From: Pseudomonas cremoricolorata DSM 17059 = NBRC 16634
GTDB lineage: Bacteria; Pseudomonadota; Gammaproteobacteria; Pseudomonadales; Pseudomonadaceae
Assembly (NCBI RefSeq): GCF_000425745.1
Contig: NZ_AUEA01000001.1
Coordinates: forward strand, 1-64,000
Direction of reading: 5' to 3'
DNA: 64,000 nt
Shown here: in pieces, positions 54,666 through 62,712 of the stretch
Position numbering within the stretch: the first letter of the stretch is position 1
Layout: each line of letters opens with the position of its first letter
Program-made: the position numbers and the translations under genes
Notes under the pieces: generated by a model
Told to the model about the DNA's origin: nothing
The model's input: the letters and a program-made list of their open reading frames with translations, nothing else
Database searches by the model: none

Positions 54666-55664
54666 ATGAAACTCAAGCGTTTGATGGCGGCCCTGACATT
54701 CGTCGCCGCTGGCGTTGCCACCGCCAATGCGGTTGCTGCTGTCGATCCCTCGATTCCGACCTACACCAAGACCACCGGTGTTTCGGGCAACCTCTCCAGC
54801 GTCGGCTCCGACACCCTGGCGAACCTCATGACCTTGTGGGCCGAGGCCTATAAAAAGGAATACCCGAACGTCAACATCCAGATTCAGGCGGCCGGTTCAT
54901 CCACGGCGCCACCTGCGCTGACCGAGGGCACTGCCAACCTCGGGCCAATGAGCCGCAAGATGAAAGACGTCGAGCTGCAGGCCTTCGAGCAGAAGTACGG
55001 CTACAAGCCCACCGCCATTCCGGTCGCAGTCGATGCGCTGGCGGTGTTCGTGCACAAGGACAACCCGATCAAGGGCCTGACCATGGCGCAGGTCGATGCG
55101 ATCTTCTCTTCGACCCGCCTGTGTGGCGCCAAGACCGAAGTCAAGACCTGGGGCGATGTCGGTGTAACGGGCGATCTGGCGAACAAGCCAGTGCAGCTGT
55201 TCGGTCGTAACTCGGTGTCGGGCACCTACGGCTACTTCAAGGAAGAGGCCCTGTGCAAAGGTGACTTCAAGCCCAACGTCAACGAGCAGCCTGGCTCGGC
55301 CTCGGTGGTGCAGTCGATCAGCAGCTCGCTGAACTCCATCGGCTATTCGGGCATCGGCTACAAGACTGCCAGCGTCAAGACCGTGCCGCTGGCGAAGAAG
55401 GAAGGTGGCGAGTTCGTCGAGGACAACGAAGCCAACGCGCTGAACGGCACCTACCCGCTGTCGCGCTTCCTCTACGTGTACGTCAACAAGGCGCCGAACA
55501 AGCCGCTGGCGCCGCTCGATGCCGAGTTCATCAAGCTGGTGCTGTCGCAGTCGGGCCAGCAGGTTGTGGTGAAAGACGGTTACATCCCGCTGCCGGCCAA
55601 AGTGGTGGAAAAGACCTTGGCTGACCTGGGCTTGTCCCACGCGGGCAACGTCGCCAAGCAGTAA
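54666..55664 (+). CDS. pstS: Phosphate-binding periplasmic protein PstS
   Basis: PstS (332 residues) binds phosphate in the periplasm for the PstCAB transporter. It has a signal peptide ([25 protein letters not shown]) and, in the mature part, [21 protein letters not shown] and the phosphate-binding loops [15 protein letters not shown] and LGPMSRKM. Start ATG 54666 has AGGAG. Upstream is a Pho box; the gene heads pstSCAB-phoU, and pstC follows after 135 bp with its own Pho-box-like element. Confidence 0.95.
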   Translation: MKLKRLMAALTFVAAGVATANAVAAVDPSIPTYTKTTGVSGNLSSVGSDTLANLMTLWAEAYKKEYPNVNIQIQAAGSSTAPPALTEGTANLGPMSRKMKDVELQAFEQKYGYKPTAIPVAVDALAVFVHKDNPIKGLTMAQVDAIFSSTRLCGAKTEVKTWGDVGVTGDLANKPVQLFGRNSVSGTYGYFKEEALCKGDFKPNVNEQPGSASVVQSISSSLNSIGYSGIGYKTASVKTVPLAKKEGGEFVEDNEANALNGTYPLSRFLYVYVNKAPNKPLAPLDAEFIKLVLSQSGQQVVVKDGYIPLPAKVVEKTLADLGLSHAGNVAKQ

Positions 55665-55759
55665 CCGCGAGCAGGGCGCATCGGCCTGGCCGATGACGCC
55701 CATCCTGTTTCCGGTCCGTGGCACAGACTCTGGGCTGCGGGCCTTTTTGCGTCACGCGG

Positions 55760-55777
55760 TTGTAACGTTTCTGTCAT
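55760..55777 (+). promoter_or_regulatory. Second candidate Pho box, before pstC
   Basis: TTGTAAC-N4-CTGTCAT (55760-55777); the second half is a perfect Pho half-site. A TAGGGT (55788-55793) could be the -10. It suggests that pstC onward can be transcribed separately from pstS. Confidence 0.55.
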
Positions 55778-55799
55778 ATGTCGCGGCTAGGGTGTGCGC

Positions 55800-58088
55800 A
55801 TGAATGATCTGGTCAAGGCCTCCATGACTCAAAATTCCTCCTCTGCGCGGATCGATTTCAATACCCCAGAGATGCAGCGCAAGCGCCGCCTGCGTGCCTT
55901 GAAGGACCGCATCACCCGCTGGTATGTGCTGGTTGGCGGGCTGGCCGTGCTGGCTGCGATCACCCTGATCTTCTTCTACCTGGCCTATGTGGTGCTGCCG
56001 TTGTTCCAGGGCGCGGAGCTGACGCGCAAGCCGGCGCTGACGCCTGCCTGGCTACAGCACGATGCCGGCAAGCCGCTGATGATCGCCTTGGAAGAGCAGA
56101 ACCTGGTCGGCATGCGTGTTTCCGACCGCGGCCAGGTCCTGTTCTTCGACACAAAGACCGGCGCCGAACTCAAGCGCGTCGACCTGCCGCTGCCGGCGGG
56201 CAGCCAGGTGACCGCCATCGGCGGTGACCAGCCGGGCAGTGCGCTGATCACCCTGGGCCTGTCCAACGGCCAGGCGCTGGTGTTTCAGCACACCTACAAG
56301 ATCACCTACCCCGAGAACAAGAAAACCATCACCCCTGGCCTGGATTTCCCCTACGGCGAGCAGCCGTTCGTGCTCGACGAGCAAGGCCGCGCGCTCGACC
56401 ACGTCAGCCTCAACCGCAACGGCGACAGCCTGCTGCTGGCCGGTTCGGTCGGCGCGCAGTTGCAGGTGATGAAGATCACCCGCGAAGAAAACATGATGAC
56501 CGGCGAGCAAACCCGCGAGCAGAGCCGTATCGTGCTGCCGCAGATGATCGAGCCGGTCAAGGCGATCTATGTCGACCCACGCCAGCAATGGTTGTACGTG
56601 ATCAATGGCCGGGCCACGGCAGACGTCTTCAGCCTGCGCGACAACAGCCTCAACGGCCGCTACAAGCTGCTCGAAGACGGCAACGCCGAGGTGACTGCCA
56701 GTGGCCAGCTGGTCGGCGGGATTTCGCTGATCTTCGGTGATTCCAAGGGCGGCTTGAGCCAGTGGTTCATGGCCCGCGACGCCGATGGCGAGCAGCGCCT
56801 GAAACACATTCGCAGCTTCCAGCTGGGCAAGGCGCCCGTCGTGCAGATCGATGCCGAAGAGCGCCGCAAAGGCTTCACCGCCCTCGACAGCGAAGGCCAG
56901 TTGGGGGTGTTCCACAGCACTGCGCACCGCACCTTGCTGGTCGAGCCGGTGGCTGACGGTGCCGGGATTCTTGCATTGTCGCCGCGCGCCAACCGGCTGA
57001 TCATCGAGCGCAACGGCCAACTGCTGCCGCTGAGCCTGCGCAACCCGCACCCGGAAGTGTCGCTGAGCGCGCTGTGGGGCAAGGTCTGGTACGAAAACTA
57101 CGACGCGCCGCAGTATGTCTGGCAGTCCACTGCCTCCAACACCGACTTCGAGCCCAAGCTGAGCCTCTCGCCGCTGACCTTCGGCACCCTCAAGGCAGCG
57201 TTTTACGCCATGATCCTGGCTGCGCCCCTGGCCATCGCTGCTGCGATCTACACCGCCTACTTCATGGCGCCGGGCATGCGCCGCAAGGTCAAGCCGGTGA
57301 TCGAGCTGATGGAAGCGATGCCGACGGTGATCCTCGGCTTCTTCGCCGGGCTGTTCCTCGCGCCGTATCTGGAAGGCCATCTGCCCGGTGTGTTCAGCCT
57401 GTTCCTGGTGCTGCCGCTGGGGATTCTGCTGACCGGTTTCGCCTGGAGCCGGCTGCCCGAATCGATTCGTCTGCGCGTGCCTGATGGCTGGGAAGCGGCG
57501 ATTCTGATTCCGGTGATCCTGGCCATCGGCTGGTTCGCCCTGAGCATCAGCCCGCAGGTGGAAAGCTGGTTCTTCGGCGGCGACATGCGCCTGTGGATCA
57601 GCAACGACCTGGGCATCACCTATGACCAGCGCAATGCCCTGGTCGTGGGTATCGCCATGGGCTTCGCGGTGATCCCGAACATCTACTCCATCGCCGAAGA
57701 CGCCGTGTTCAGCGTGCCGCGCAGCCTGACGCTGGGCTCGCTGGCCCTGGGCGCGACGCCCTGGCAGACCCTGACCCGCGTGGTCATCCTCACCGCCAGC
57801 CCGGGCATCTTCTCGGCGCTGATGATCGGCATGGGCCGCGCCGTGGGTGAAACCATGATCGTGCTGATGGCCACCGGCAACACGCCGGTGATGGAGATGA
57901 ACCTGTTCGAAGGCATGCGCACCCTGGCCGCCAACGTGGCGGTGGAAATGCCCGAATCGGAGGTGGGCGGCAGCCATTACCGCGTGCTGTTCCTCGCCGC
58001 GCTGGTGCTGCTGGTGTTCACCTTCATCATGAACACCTTGGCCGAGCTGATTCGCCAGCGTCTGCGCAAGAAATACTCGTCGCTTTGA
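55800..58088 (+). CDS. pstC: Phosphate ABC transporter permease PstC, extended form
   Basis: A 762-residue PstC from ATG 55800 (AGGGTG upstream; ATG 55824, AAGG upstream, is the alternative and would suit a start site near 55800). The first helix (about residues 43-70) is followed by a roughly 370-residue periplasmic insertion rich in beta strands, perhaps a beta-propeller, then the ABC permease core (about 458-755) with ALPLAIA-like helices and the EAA loop RSLTLGSLALGATPWQTLTRVV. Ordinary PstC has about 300 residues; this long form is a known variant in pseudomonads. It sits between pstS and pstA. Confidence 0.93.
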   Translation: MNDLVKASMTQNSSSARIDFNTPEMQRKRRLRALKDRITRWYVLVGGLAVLAAITLIFFYLAYVVLPLFQGAELTRKPALTPAWLQHDAGKPLMIALEEQNLVGMRVSDRGQVLFFDTKTGAELKRVDLPLPAGSQVTAIGGDQPGSALITLGLSNGQALVFQHTYKITYPENKKTITPGLDFPYGEQPFVLDEQGRALDHVSLNRNGDSLLLAGSVGAQLQVMKITREENMMTGEQTREQSRIVLPQMIEPVKAIYVDPRQQWLYVINGRATADVFSLRDNSLNGRYKLLEDGNAEVTASGQLVGGISLIFGDSKGGLSQWFMARDADGEQRLKHIRSFQLGKAPVVQIDAEERRKGFTALDSEGQLGVFHSTAHRTLLVEPVADGAGILALSPRANRLIIERNGQLLPLSLRNPHPEVSLSALWGKVWYENYDAPQYVWQSTASNTDFEPKLSLSPLTFGTLKAAFYAMILAAPLAIAAAIYTAYFMAPGMRRKVKPVIELMEAMPTVILGFFAGLFLAPYLEGHLPGVFSLFLVLPLGILLTGFAWSRLPESIRLRVPDGWEAAILIPVILAIGWFALSISPQVESWFFGGDMRLWISNDLGITYDQRNALVVGIAMGFAVIPNIYSIAEDAVFSVPRSLTLGSLALGATPWQTLTRVVILTASPGIFSALMIGMGRAVGETMIVLMATGNTPVMEMNLFEGMRTLAANVAVEMPESEVGGSHYRVLFLAALVLLVFTFIMNTLAELIRQRLRKKYSSL

Positions 58089-58105
58089 TAGAAAGGTAGA
58101 GATCC

Positions 58106-59776
58106 GTGAAACAGGATTCCCTCAAAGGCTGGTTCAAGAGCGGCGCGCCCGGTGTATGGATCAGCGGTGGCGCGGTCGCCATCGCGGTGATCATGACCAT
58201 CGGCCTGCTCTCGGTCATCGCCGTGCGTGGCCTTGGCCACTTCTGGCCGGCCGACCTGGTGCAGGCCAGCTACCAGGTGCCTGGGCAACCCGAGCAGATC
58301 GTCATCGGCGAAGTGGTCCAGAGCGAGCAGGTGCCCCGTGCGCGGCTCAAGAGCGCAGGCTTGCCGGTGCCCGACCAAGGCCCGGAATTCATGACCCGCG
58401 AGCTGCTCAAGGTCGGCAACCGTGACCTCAACGGCAACGATTTCAGCTGGGTGATCGGCGACTGGCTGGTCAACCTGCAGCGCCCCGCCGAGCTGATGGC
58501 GCTGGAGCGCCGCGAGTGGGGCAACTTCTATGGCTACCTGGTCAGCGTCAAGGAAGGCGACCGGGTGGTGGCCCAGGGGCCAGCCGCCTGGGCCGAGCTG
58601 CAGGCACGGCTCAAGCGCGCCAGCAAGCTCAACGCCGAGTTGCAGAACCTGGAAAAGAAAGACATCGGCGCCATCAACCACGGCCTCGAGCGCCTGCGTC
58701 TGCAAGGCCGCAAGCTGGAACTCGAAGGCAAGCTCGATGCTGCCGCGCAGGCTGATCTGGACGCTGACCGCGCCGAGCTGAACAACCGCTACAAGGCCAT
58801 CGAGCAGCGCCTGAGCAGCCTGCACCAGGCCTTCGCCCGCGACAGCCTGGTGGCCCGCGATGGCAACGGCCGGCAGGTGGAGATCAACCTGAGCAAGGTG
58901 GTGCATGCGATCCAGCCCAACGGCATGTCGACCCTGACCAAGCTGAGCACCTATTTCGCCAAGGTGTGGGAATTCCTCAGCGATGACCCGCGCGAAGCCA
59001 ACACCGAAGGCGGCATCTTCCCGGCCATCTTCGGCACGGTGATGATGACCCTGATCATGGCGGTGATCGTCACCCCGTTCGGCGTGCTGGCGGCGGTGTA
59101 CCTGCGCGAATACGCCCGGCAAGGCCCAGTGACCCGCCTGATCCGCATCGCCGTGAACAACCTCGCCGGGGTGCCGGCGATCGTCTACGGCGTCTTCGGC
59201 CTGGGCTTTTTCGTCTATGTGCTGGGGGGCTCGATCGACCGGCTGTTCTTCCCCGAGTCACTGCCGGCGCCGACCCTGGGTACGCCAGGGCTGTTGTGGG
59301 CCTCGCTGACCCTGGCGCTGCTGGCCGTGCCGGTGGTGATCGTGGCCACCGAAGAGGGCCTGGCGCGCATTCCGCGCACGGTGCGTGAAGGCTCGCTGGC
59401 GCTCGGTGCGACCAAGGCGGAGACCCTGTGGAAGATCGTCATTCCCATGGCCAGCCCGGCGATGATGACCGGGATGATCCTGGCGGTGGCGCGCGCCGCG
59501 GGCGAGGTGGCGCCGCTGATGTTGGTCGGGGTGGTCAAGCTGGCACCCTCGTTGCCGCTGGACGGCAACTACCCGTACCTGCACCTGGATCAGAAGATCA
59601 TGCACCTGGGCTTCCACATCTACGATGTCGGGTTCCAGAGCCCCAACGTCGAAGCTGCGCGGCCGCTGGTGTACGCGACCGCCTTGCTGCTGGTGCTGGT
59701 GATCGCCACGCTCAACCTCTCGGCAGTGTGGATTCGTAACCACCTGCGGGAAAAATACAAGGCCCTGGACAGCTGA
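58106..59776 (+). CDS. pstA: Phosphate ABC transporter permease PstA, extended form
   Basis: A 556-residue permease starting at GTG 58106 (AAGG upstream), 17 bp after pstC. After the first helix (about 12-38) comes an extracytoplasmic insertion of about 260 residues with a strong coiled coil (about 165-250, KRASKLNAELQNLEKKD...), then the permease core (about 305-550) with the EAA loop EGSLALGATKAETLWKIVI. Its length is about twice the usual PstA. Both permeases thus carry large periplasmic extra domains that may interact. Confidence 0.93.
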   Translation: MKQDSLKGWFKSGAPGVWISGGAVAIAVIMTIGLLSVIAVRGLGHFWPADLVQASYQVPGQPEQIVIGEVVQSEQVPRARLKSAGLPVPDQGPEFMTRELLKVGNRDLNGNDFSWVIGDWLVNLQRPAELMALERREWGNFYGYLVSVKEGDRVVAQGPAAWAELQARLKRASKLNAELQNLEKKDIGAINHGLERLRLQGRKLELEGKLDAAAQADLDADRAELNNRYKAIEQRLSSLHQAFARDSLVARDGNGRQVEINLSKVVHAIQPNGMSTLTKLSTYFAKVWEFLSDDPREANTEGGIFPAIFGTVMMTLIMAVIVTPFGVLAAVYLREYARQGPVTRLIRIAVNNLAGVPAIVYGVFGLGFFVYVLGGSIDRLFFPESLPAPTLGTPGLLWASLTLALLAVPVVIVATEEGLARIPRTVREGSLALGATKAETLWKIVIPMASPAMMTGMILAVARAAGEVAPLMLVGVVKLAPSLPLDGNYPYLHLDQKIMHLGFHIYDVGFQSPNVEAARPLVYATALLLVLVIATLNLSAVWIRNHLREKYKALDS

Positions 59777-59789
59777 CAGCAGCGCCATG

Positions 59790-59862
59790 CGCCAAGCTAC
59801 AAGCGGCAAGCCGTTCGCCGCTGTGCCTCAACTTGCAGCTTGCAGCTCACAGCCTGCAGCTC
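59790..59862 (+). repeat. Inverted heptamer repeat in the pstA-pstB spacer
   Basis: CAAGCTA/CAAGCGG-type heptamers (about 59797-59813) and inverse CTTGCAG-type heptamers (about 59831-59856) surround a short loop. It matches the element in the pycA-pycB gap. Confidence 0.6.
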
Positions 59863-59878
59863 CCGAAGGAGTGTGACC

Positions 59879-60712
59879 ATGCAACATGATTCCCACACCC
59901 GCAGCATCGACATGTCTGCCCTGGGTCGTGACAAACAGAGCCTGCGCCTGGCCGAAGAGACCGTGGCCATCGAAGTGCCTGGCCTGTCGCTGTTCTACGG
60001 CGACAAACAGGCGCTGTTCGACGTCAAGCTGAACATCCCCAAGCAGCGCGTGACTGCCTTCATCGGCCCGTCGGGCTGCGGCAAGTCGACCCTGCTGCGC
60101 ACCTTCAACCGCATGAACGACCTGGTCGACGGTTGCCGCGTAGTCGGCGAGGTCAACCTGTACGGTAACAACATCTACCGCAAGGGCGAGGAAGTGGCCG
60201 AGCTGCGCCGCCGTGTCGGCATGGTGTTCCAGAAGCCCAACCCGTTCCCCAAGACCATCTACGAGAACGTCGTGTATGGCCTGCGCATTCAGGGCATCAA
60301 CAAGAAGCGTGTGCTCGACGAAGCCGTGGAGTGGGCGCTCAAGGGCGCGGCGCTGTGGGATGAGGTCAAGGACCGACTGCACGAGTCGGCACTGGGGCTC
60401 TCTGGCGGTCAGCAGCAGCGCCTGGTGATCGCCCGCACCATCGCCGTCGAGCCGGAAGTGCTGTTGCTCGACGAACCGTGCTCGGCCCTCGACCCGATCT
60501 CGACGCTGAAGGTCGAAGAGCTGATCTACGAGCTCAAATCCAAGTACACCATCGTCATCGTCACCCACAACATGCAGCAGGCGGCGCGGGTGTCGGACTA
60601 CACCGCGTTCATGTACATGGGCAAACTGGTGGAATTCGGTGATACCGATACGCTGTTCACCAACCCGGCGAAGAAGCAGACCGAAGACTACATTACCGGC
60701 CGCTATGGCTAG
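59879..60712 (+). CDS. pstB: Phosphate ABC transporter ATP-binding protein PstB
   Basis: The ATPase of the PstSCAB transporter (277 residues). Start ATG 59879 has GAAGGAG upstream. Walker [13 protein letters not shown] (about 61-72), Q-loop VFQKPNPFP, signature [13 protein letters not shown], Walker [15 protein letters not shown] and the H-switch [14 protein letters not shown] are all present. It lies between pstA and phoU, and the gaps on both sides contain heptamer hairpin repeats. Confidence 0.96.
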   Translation: MQHDSHTRSIDMSALGRDKQSLRLAEETVAIEVPGLSLFYGDKQALFDVKLNIPKQRVTAFIGPSGCGKSTLLRTFNRMNDLVDGCRVVGEVNLYGNNIYRKGEEVAELRRRVGMVFQKPNPFPKTIYENVVYGLRIQGINKKRVLDEAVEWALKGAALWDEVKDRLHESALGLSGGQQQRLVIARTIAVEPEVLLLDEPCSALDPISTLKVEELIYELKSKYTIVIVTHNMQQAARVSDYTAFMYMGKLVEFGDTDTLFTNPAKKQTEDYITGRYG

Positions 60713-60828
60713 CGGCAGCGGCAAGCTGCTAGCGGCAAGCTGTAAGCAAGTCGCTGAGCCTGTTCCCAATGTATGAAACCCACACGTGCAGCTTGAAGCG
60801 TGCAGCTCAGAGCTTGCAGCTCGCCGCC
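60713..60828 (+). repeat. Inverted heptamer repeat in the pstB-phoU spacer
   Basis: AGCGGCAAGC/AGCTGCTAGC-type units (about 60713-60752) and inverse GCAGCTT/GCTTGCAGCT-type units (about 60785-60824) are separated by about 35 bases. Third copy of the same element type. Confidence 0.6.
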
Positions 60829-60853
60829 ACAGGCGCGATCGCGGAGCGACAGC

Positions 60854-61624
60854 ATGATCAACAAAGAAAGCCTCACCCACCACATTTCCCAGCAATTCAA
60901 CGCCGAGCTGGAGGAGGTGCGCAGCCATCTGCTGGCCATGGGCGGGCTGGTCGAGAAGCAGGTGAACGACGCGGTCACCGCGCTGATCGAGGCCGACTCG
61001 GGGTTGGCCCAGCAGGTGCGCGAGGTCGACGAGCAGATCAACCAGATGGAGCGCAACATCGACGAGGAATGCGTGCGCATTCTCGCCCGGCGTCAGCCGG
61101 CGGCTTCGGACTTGCGCCTGATCATCAGCATCTCCAAGTCGGTGATCGACCTCGAGCGCATCGGCGACGAGTCGACCAAGATTGCCCGCCGTGCCATCCA
61201 GCTGTGCGAAGAAGGCGAGTCGCCGCGTGGCTATGTCGAGGTGCGACACATCGGTGACCAGGTGCGCAACATGGTCCGCGATGCCCTCGACGCCTTCGCC
61301 CGTTTCGATGCCGACCTGGCCTTGTCGGTGGCGCAGTACGACAAGACCATCGACCGTGAGTACAAGACCGCCCTGCGTGAACTGGTGACCTACATGATGG
61401 AAGACCCGCGCTCGATCTCGCGGGTACTCAGCGTGATCTGGGCGCTGCGTTCGCTGGAGCGTATCGGCGACCATGCGCGCAATATCTCCGAGCTGGTCAT
61501 CTACCTGGTGCGTGGCACCGATGTGCGGCACATGGGCCTCAAACGCATGCAGGCCGAAGTGCAGGGCAAGAGCCTGGATGACGCACTGCTGGCTAATGTT
61601 CCGCCGTCGCCTGACGATAACTAG
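60854..61624 (+). CDS. phoU: Phosphate signalling protein PhoU
   Basis: A 256-residue all-helical protein with two three-helix PhoU repeats; each has the metal-binding E/DxxxD motif (DLERIGDESTKIARRA at about 103 and SLERIGDHARNISELV at about 204). PhoU damps the PhoR-PhoB response and restrains Pst uptake. It ends the pst operon; a stem-loop terminator follows. Confidence 0.95.
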   Translation: MINKESLTHHISQQFNAELEEVRSHLLAMGGLVEKQVNDAVTALIEADSGLAQQVREVDEQINQMERNIDEECVRILARRQPAASDLRLIISISKSVIDLERIGDESTKIARRAIQLCEEGESPRGYVEVRHIGDQVRNMVRDALDAFARFDADLALSVAQYDKTIDREYKTALRELVTYMMEDPRSISRVLSVIWALRSLERIGDHARNISELVIYLVRGTDVRHMGLKRMQAEVQGKSLDDALLANVPPSPDDN

Positions 61625-61641
61625 TACTGCGCGTTCGCCAA

Positions 61642-61665
61642 GACGCCCGGCCAGTGCCGGGCGTC
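61642..61665 (+). terminator. Intrinsic terminator after phoU
   Basis: GACGCCCGGC and GCCGGGCGTC form a perfect 10-bp stem around CAGT, followed by GTCGTTTTC. It ends the pst-phoU transcript. Confidence 0.82.
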
Positions 61666-61766
61666 GTCGTTTTCAGGGGGCGCCTGCGATGAGCGCGGCT
61701 GGCACGGCTTTTTGGCAAAATGCCACTAGTCGGCGGTATGCTGGCCGGCATAGATGAGGAATATCG

Positions 61767-62681
61767 ATGAGTAAAGTCAAAGTGCTGGTGGTGGACGACG
61801 CCTCGTTCATTCGCGATCTGGTCAGAAAAGCCCTGCGCAGCGCCTTCCCCGGCATCGCTGTGGAAGATGCCATCAACGGCCGCAAGGCCATGGCGATGTT
61901 GAGCAAAGAGCCGTTCGACCTGGTGCTGTGCGACTGGGAGATGCCGGAAATGAGCGGCCTGGAGCTGCTCGAGTGGTGCCGCCAGCAGCCACAGCTCAAG
62001 GGTCTGCCATTCATCATGGTGACCAGTCGCGGCGACAAGGAAAACGTCATTCAGGCGATTCAGGCGGGCGTCTCGGACTTCGTTGGCAAGCCGTTCACCA
62101 ACGAGCAACTGCTGACCAAGGTGAAGAAGGCCTTGGGCAAGACCGGCAAGCTCGAGGTATTGCTCAGTGGCGTGCCGGCGCGTGCTACCTCGGCATTCGC
62201 CAATGATTCGCTGAATGCCCTTACCGGTGGCCGCCCGCAAACCGCTCAGGCTCCGGCAGCGGCCATGGCGGCGCCGGCCAGCGCAGTACAGCGTGCGCCT
62301 GTGGCAGCACCGCCGACTGCCGCTGCGGCCCCCGCGCCGGCCGGTCGTGGCCAGGGCCAGTTGCGTCTGGCCAGTGGCGCGGTGCAGGGCTGTGTGATCA
62401 AGGCGCTGAGCCTCAAGGAGGCGCTGCTGGTCATCCGCCGCAGCGACGCGCTGCCGCAGATTCTGGAAAGTGCGGTATTAGACCTGGAGCAGGGCGAGCA
62501 GGCAGAGGTGGCGCGGCTCAACGGCTACCTGCACGCCATCGCCGCACTGGAGCAGCGGCCGGACAGCGACTGGCTGCAGCTGACGTTCAAGTTCGTCGAT
62601 CAGGATGCGCAGAAGCTCGACTACCTGTCGCGGCTGATCGCCCGGGGTACCGCGCAGAAACACTTCACCCCAGGCGCCTGA
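61767..62681 (+). CDS. Orphan CheY-like response regulator with unassigned C-terminal domain
   Basis: A 304-residue protein with an N-terminal receiver domain (1-125): acidic pair VVDDASF (residues 8-14), phosphoacceptor Asp in LVLCDWEMPEMSG (about 53), VTSRGDK and the GKPF lysine. An Ala/Pro-rich linker (about 145-200) leads to a C-terminal domain (about 205-300) that resembles PilZ-like beta proteins but lacks a clear RxxxR...DxSxxG motif. No histidine kinase gene is adjacent. A homologous gene next to phoU is common in pseudomonads. Confidence 0.8.
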   Translation: MSKVKVLVVDDASFIRDLVRKALRSAFPGIAVEDAINGRKAMAMLSKEPFDLVLCDWEMPEMSGLELLEWCRQQPQLKGLPFIMVTSRGDKENVIQAIQAGVSDFVGKPFTNEQLLTKVKKALGKTGKLEVLLSGVPARATSAFANDSLNALTGGRPQTAQAPAAAMAAPASAVQRAPVAAPPTAAAAPAPAGRGQGQLRLASGAVQGCVIKALSLKEALLVIRRSDALPQILESAVLDLEQGEQAEVARLNGYLHAIAALEQRPDSDWLQLTFKFVDQDAQKLDYLSRLIARGTAQKHFTPGA

Positions 62682-62712
62682 CGCTGGGGCTGTTGCCAGC
62701 CCCGCTGGGTGC

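Noticed and set aside
61700..61720. A TGGCACGG...TTTGGCA sequence that resembles a sigma-54 promoter before the response regulator gene
   Set aside because: The GG-to-GC distance is 2 bp too long for a -24/-12 promoter.
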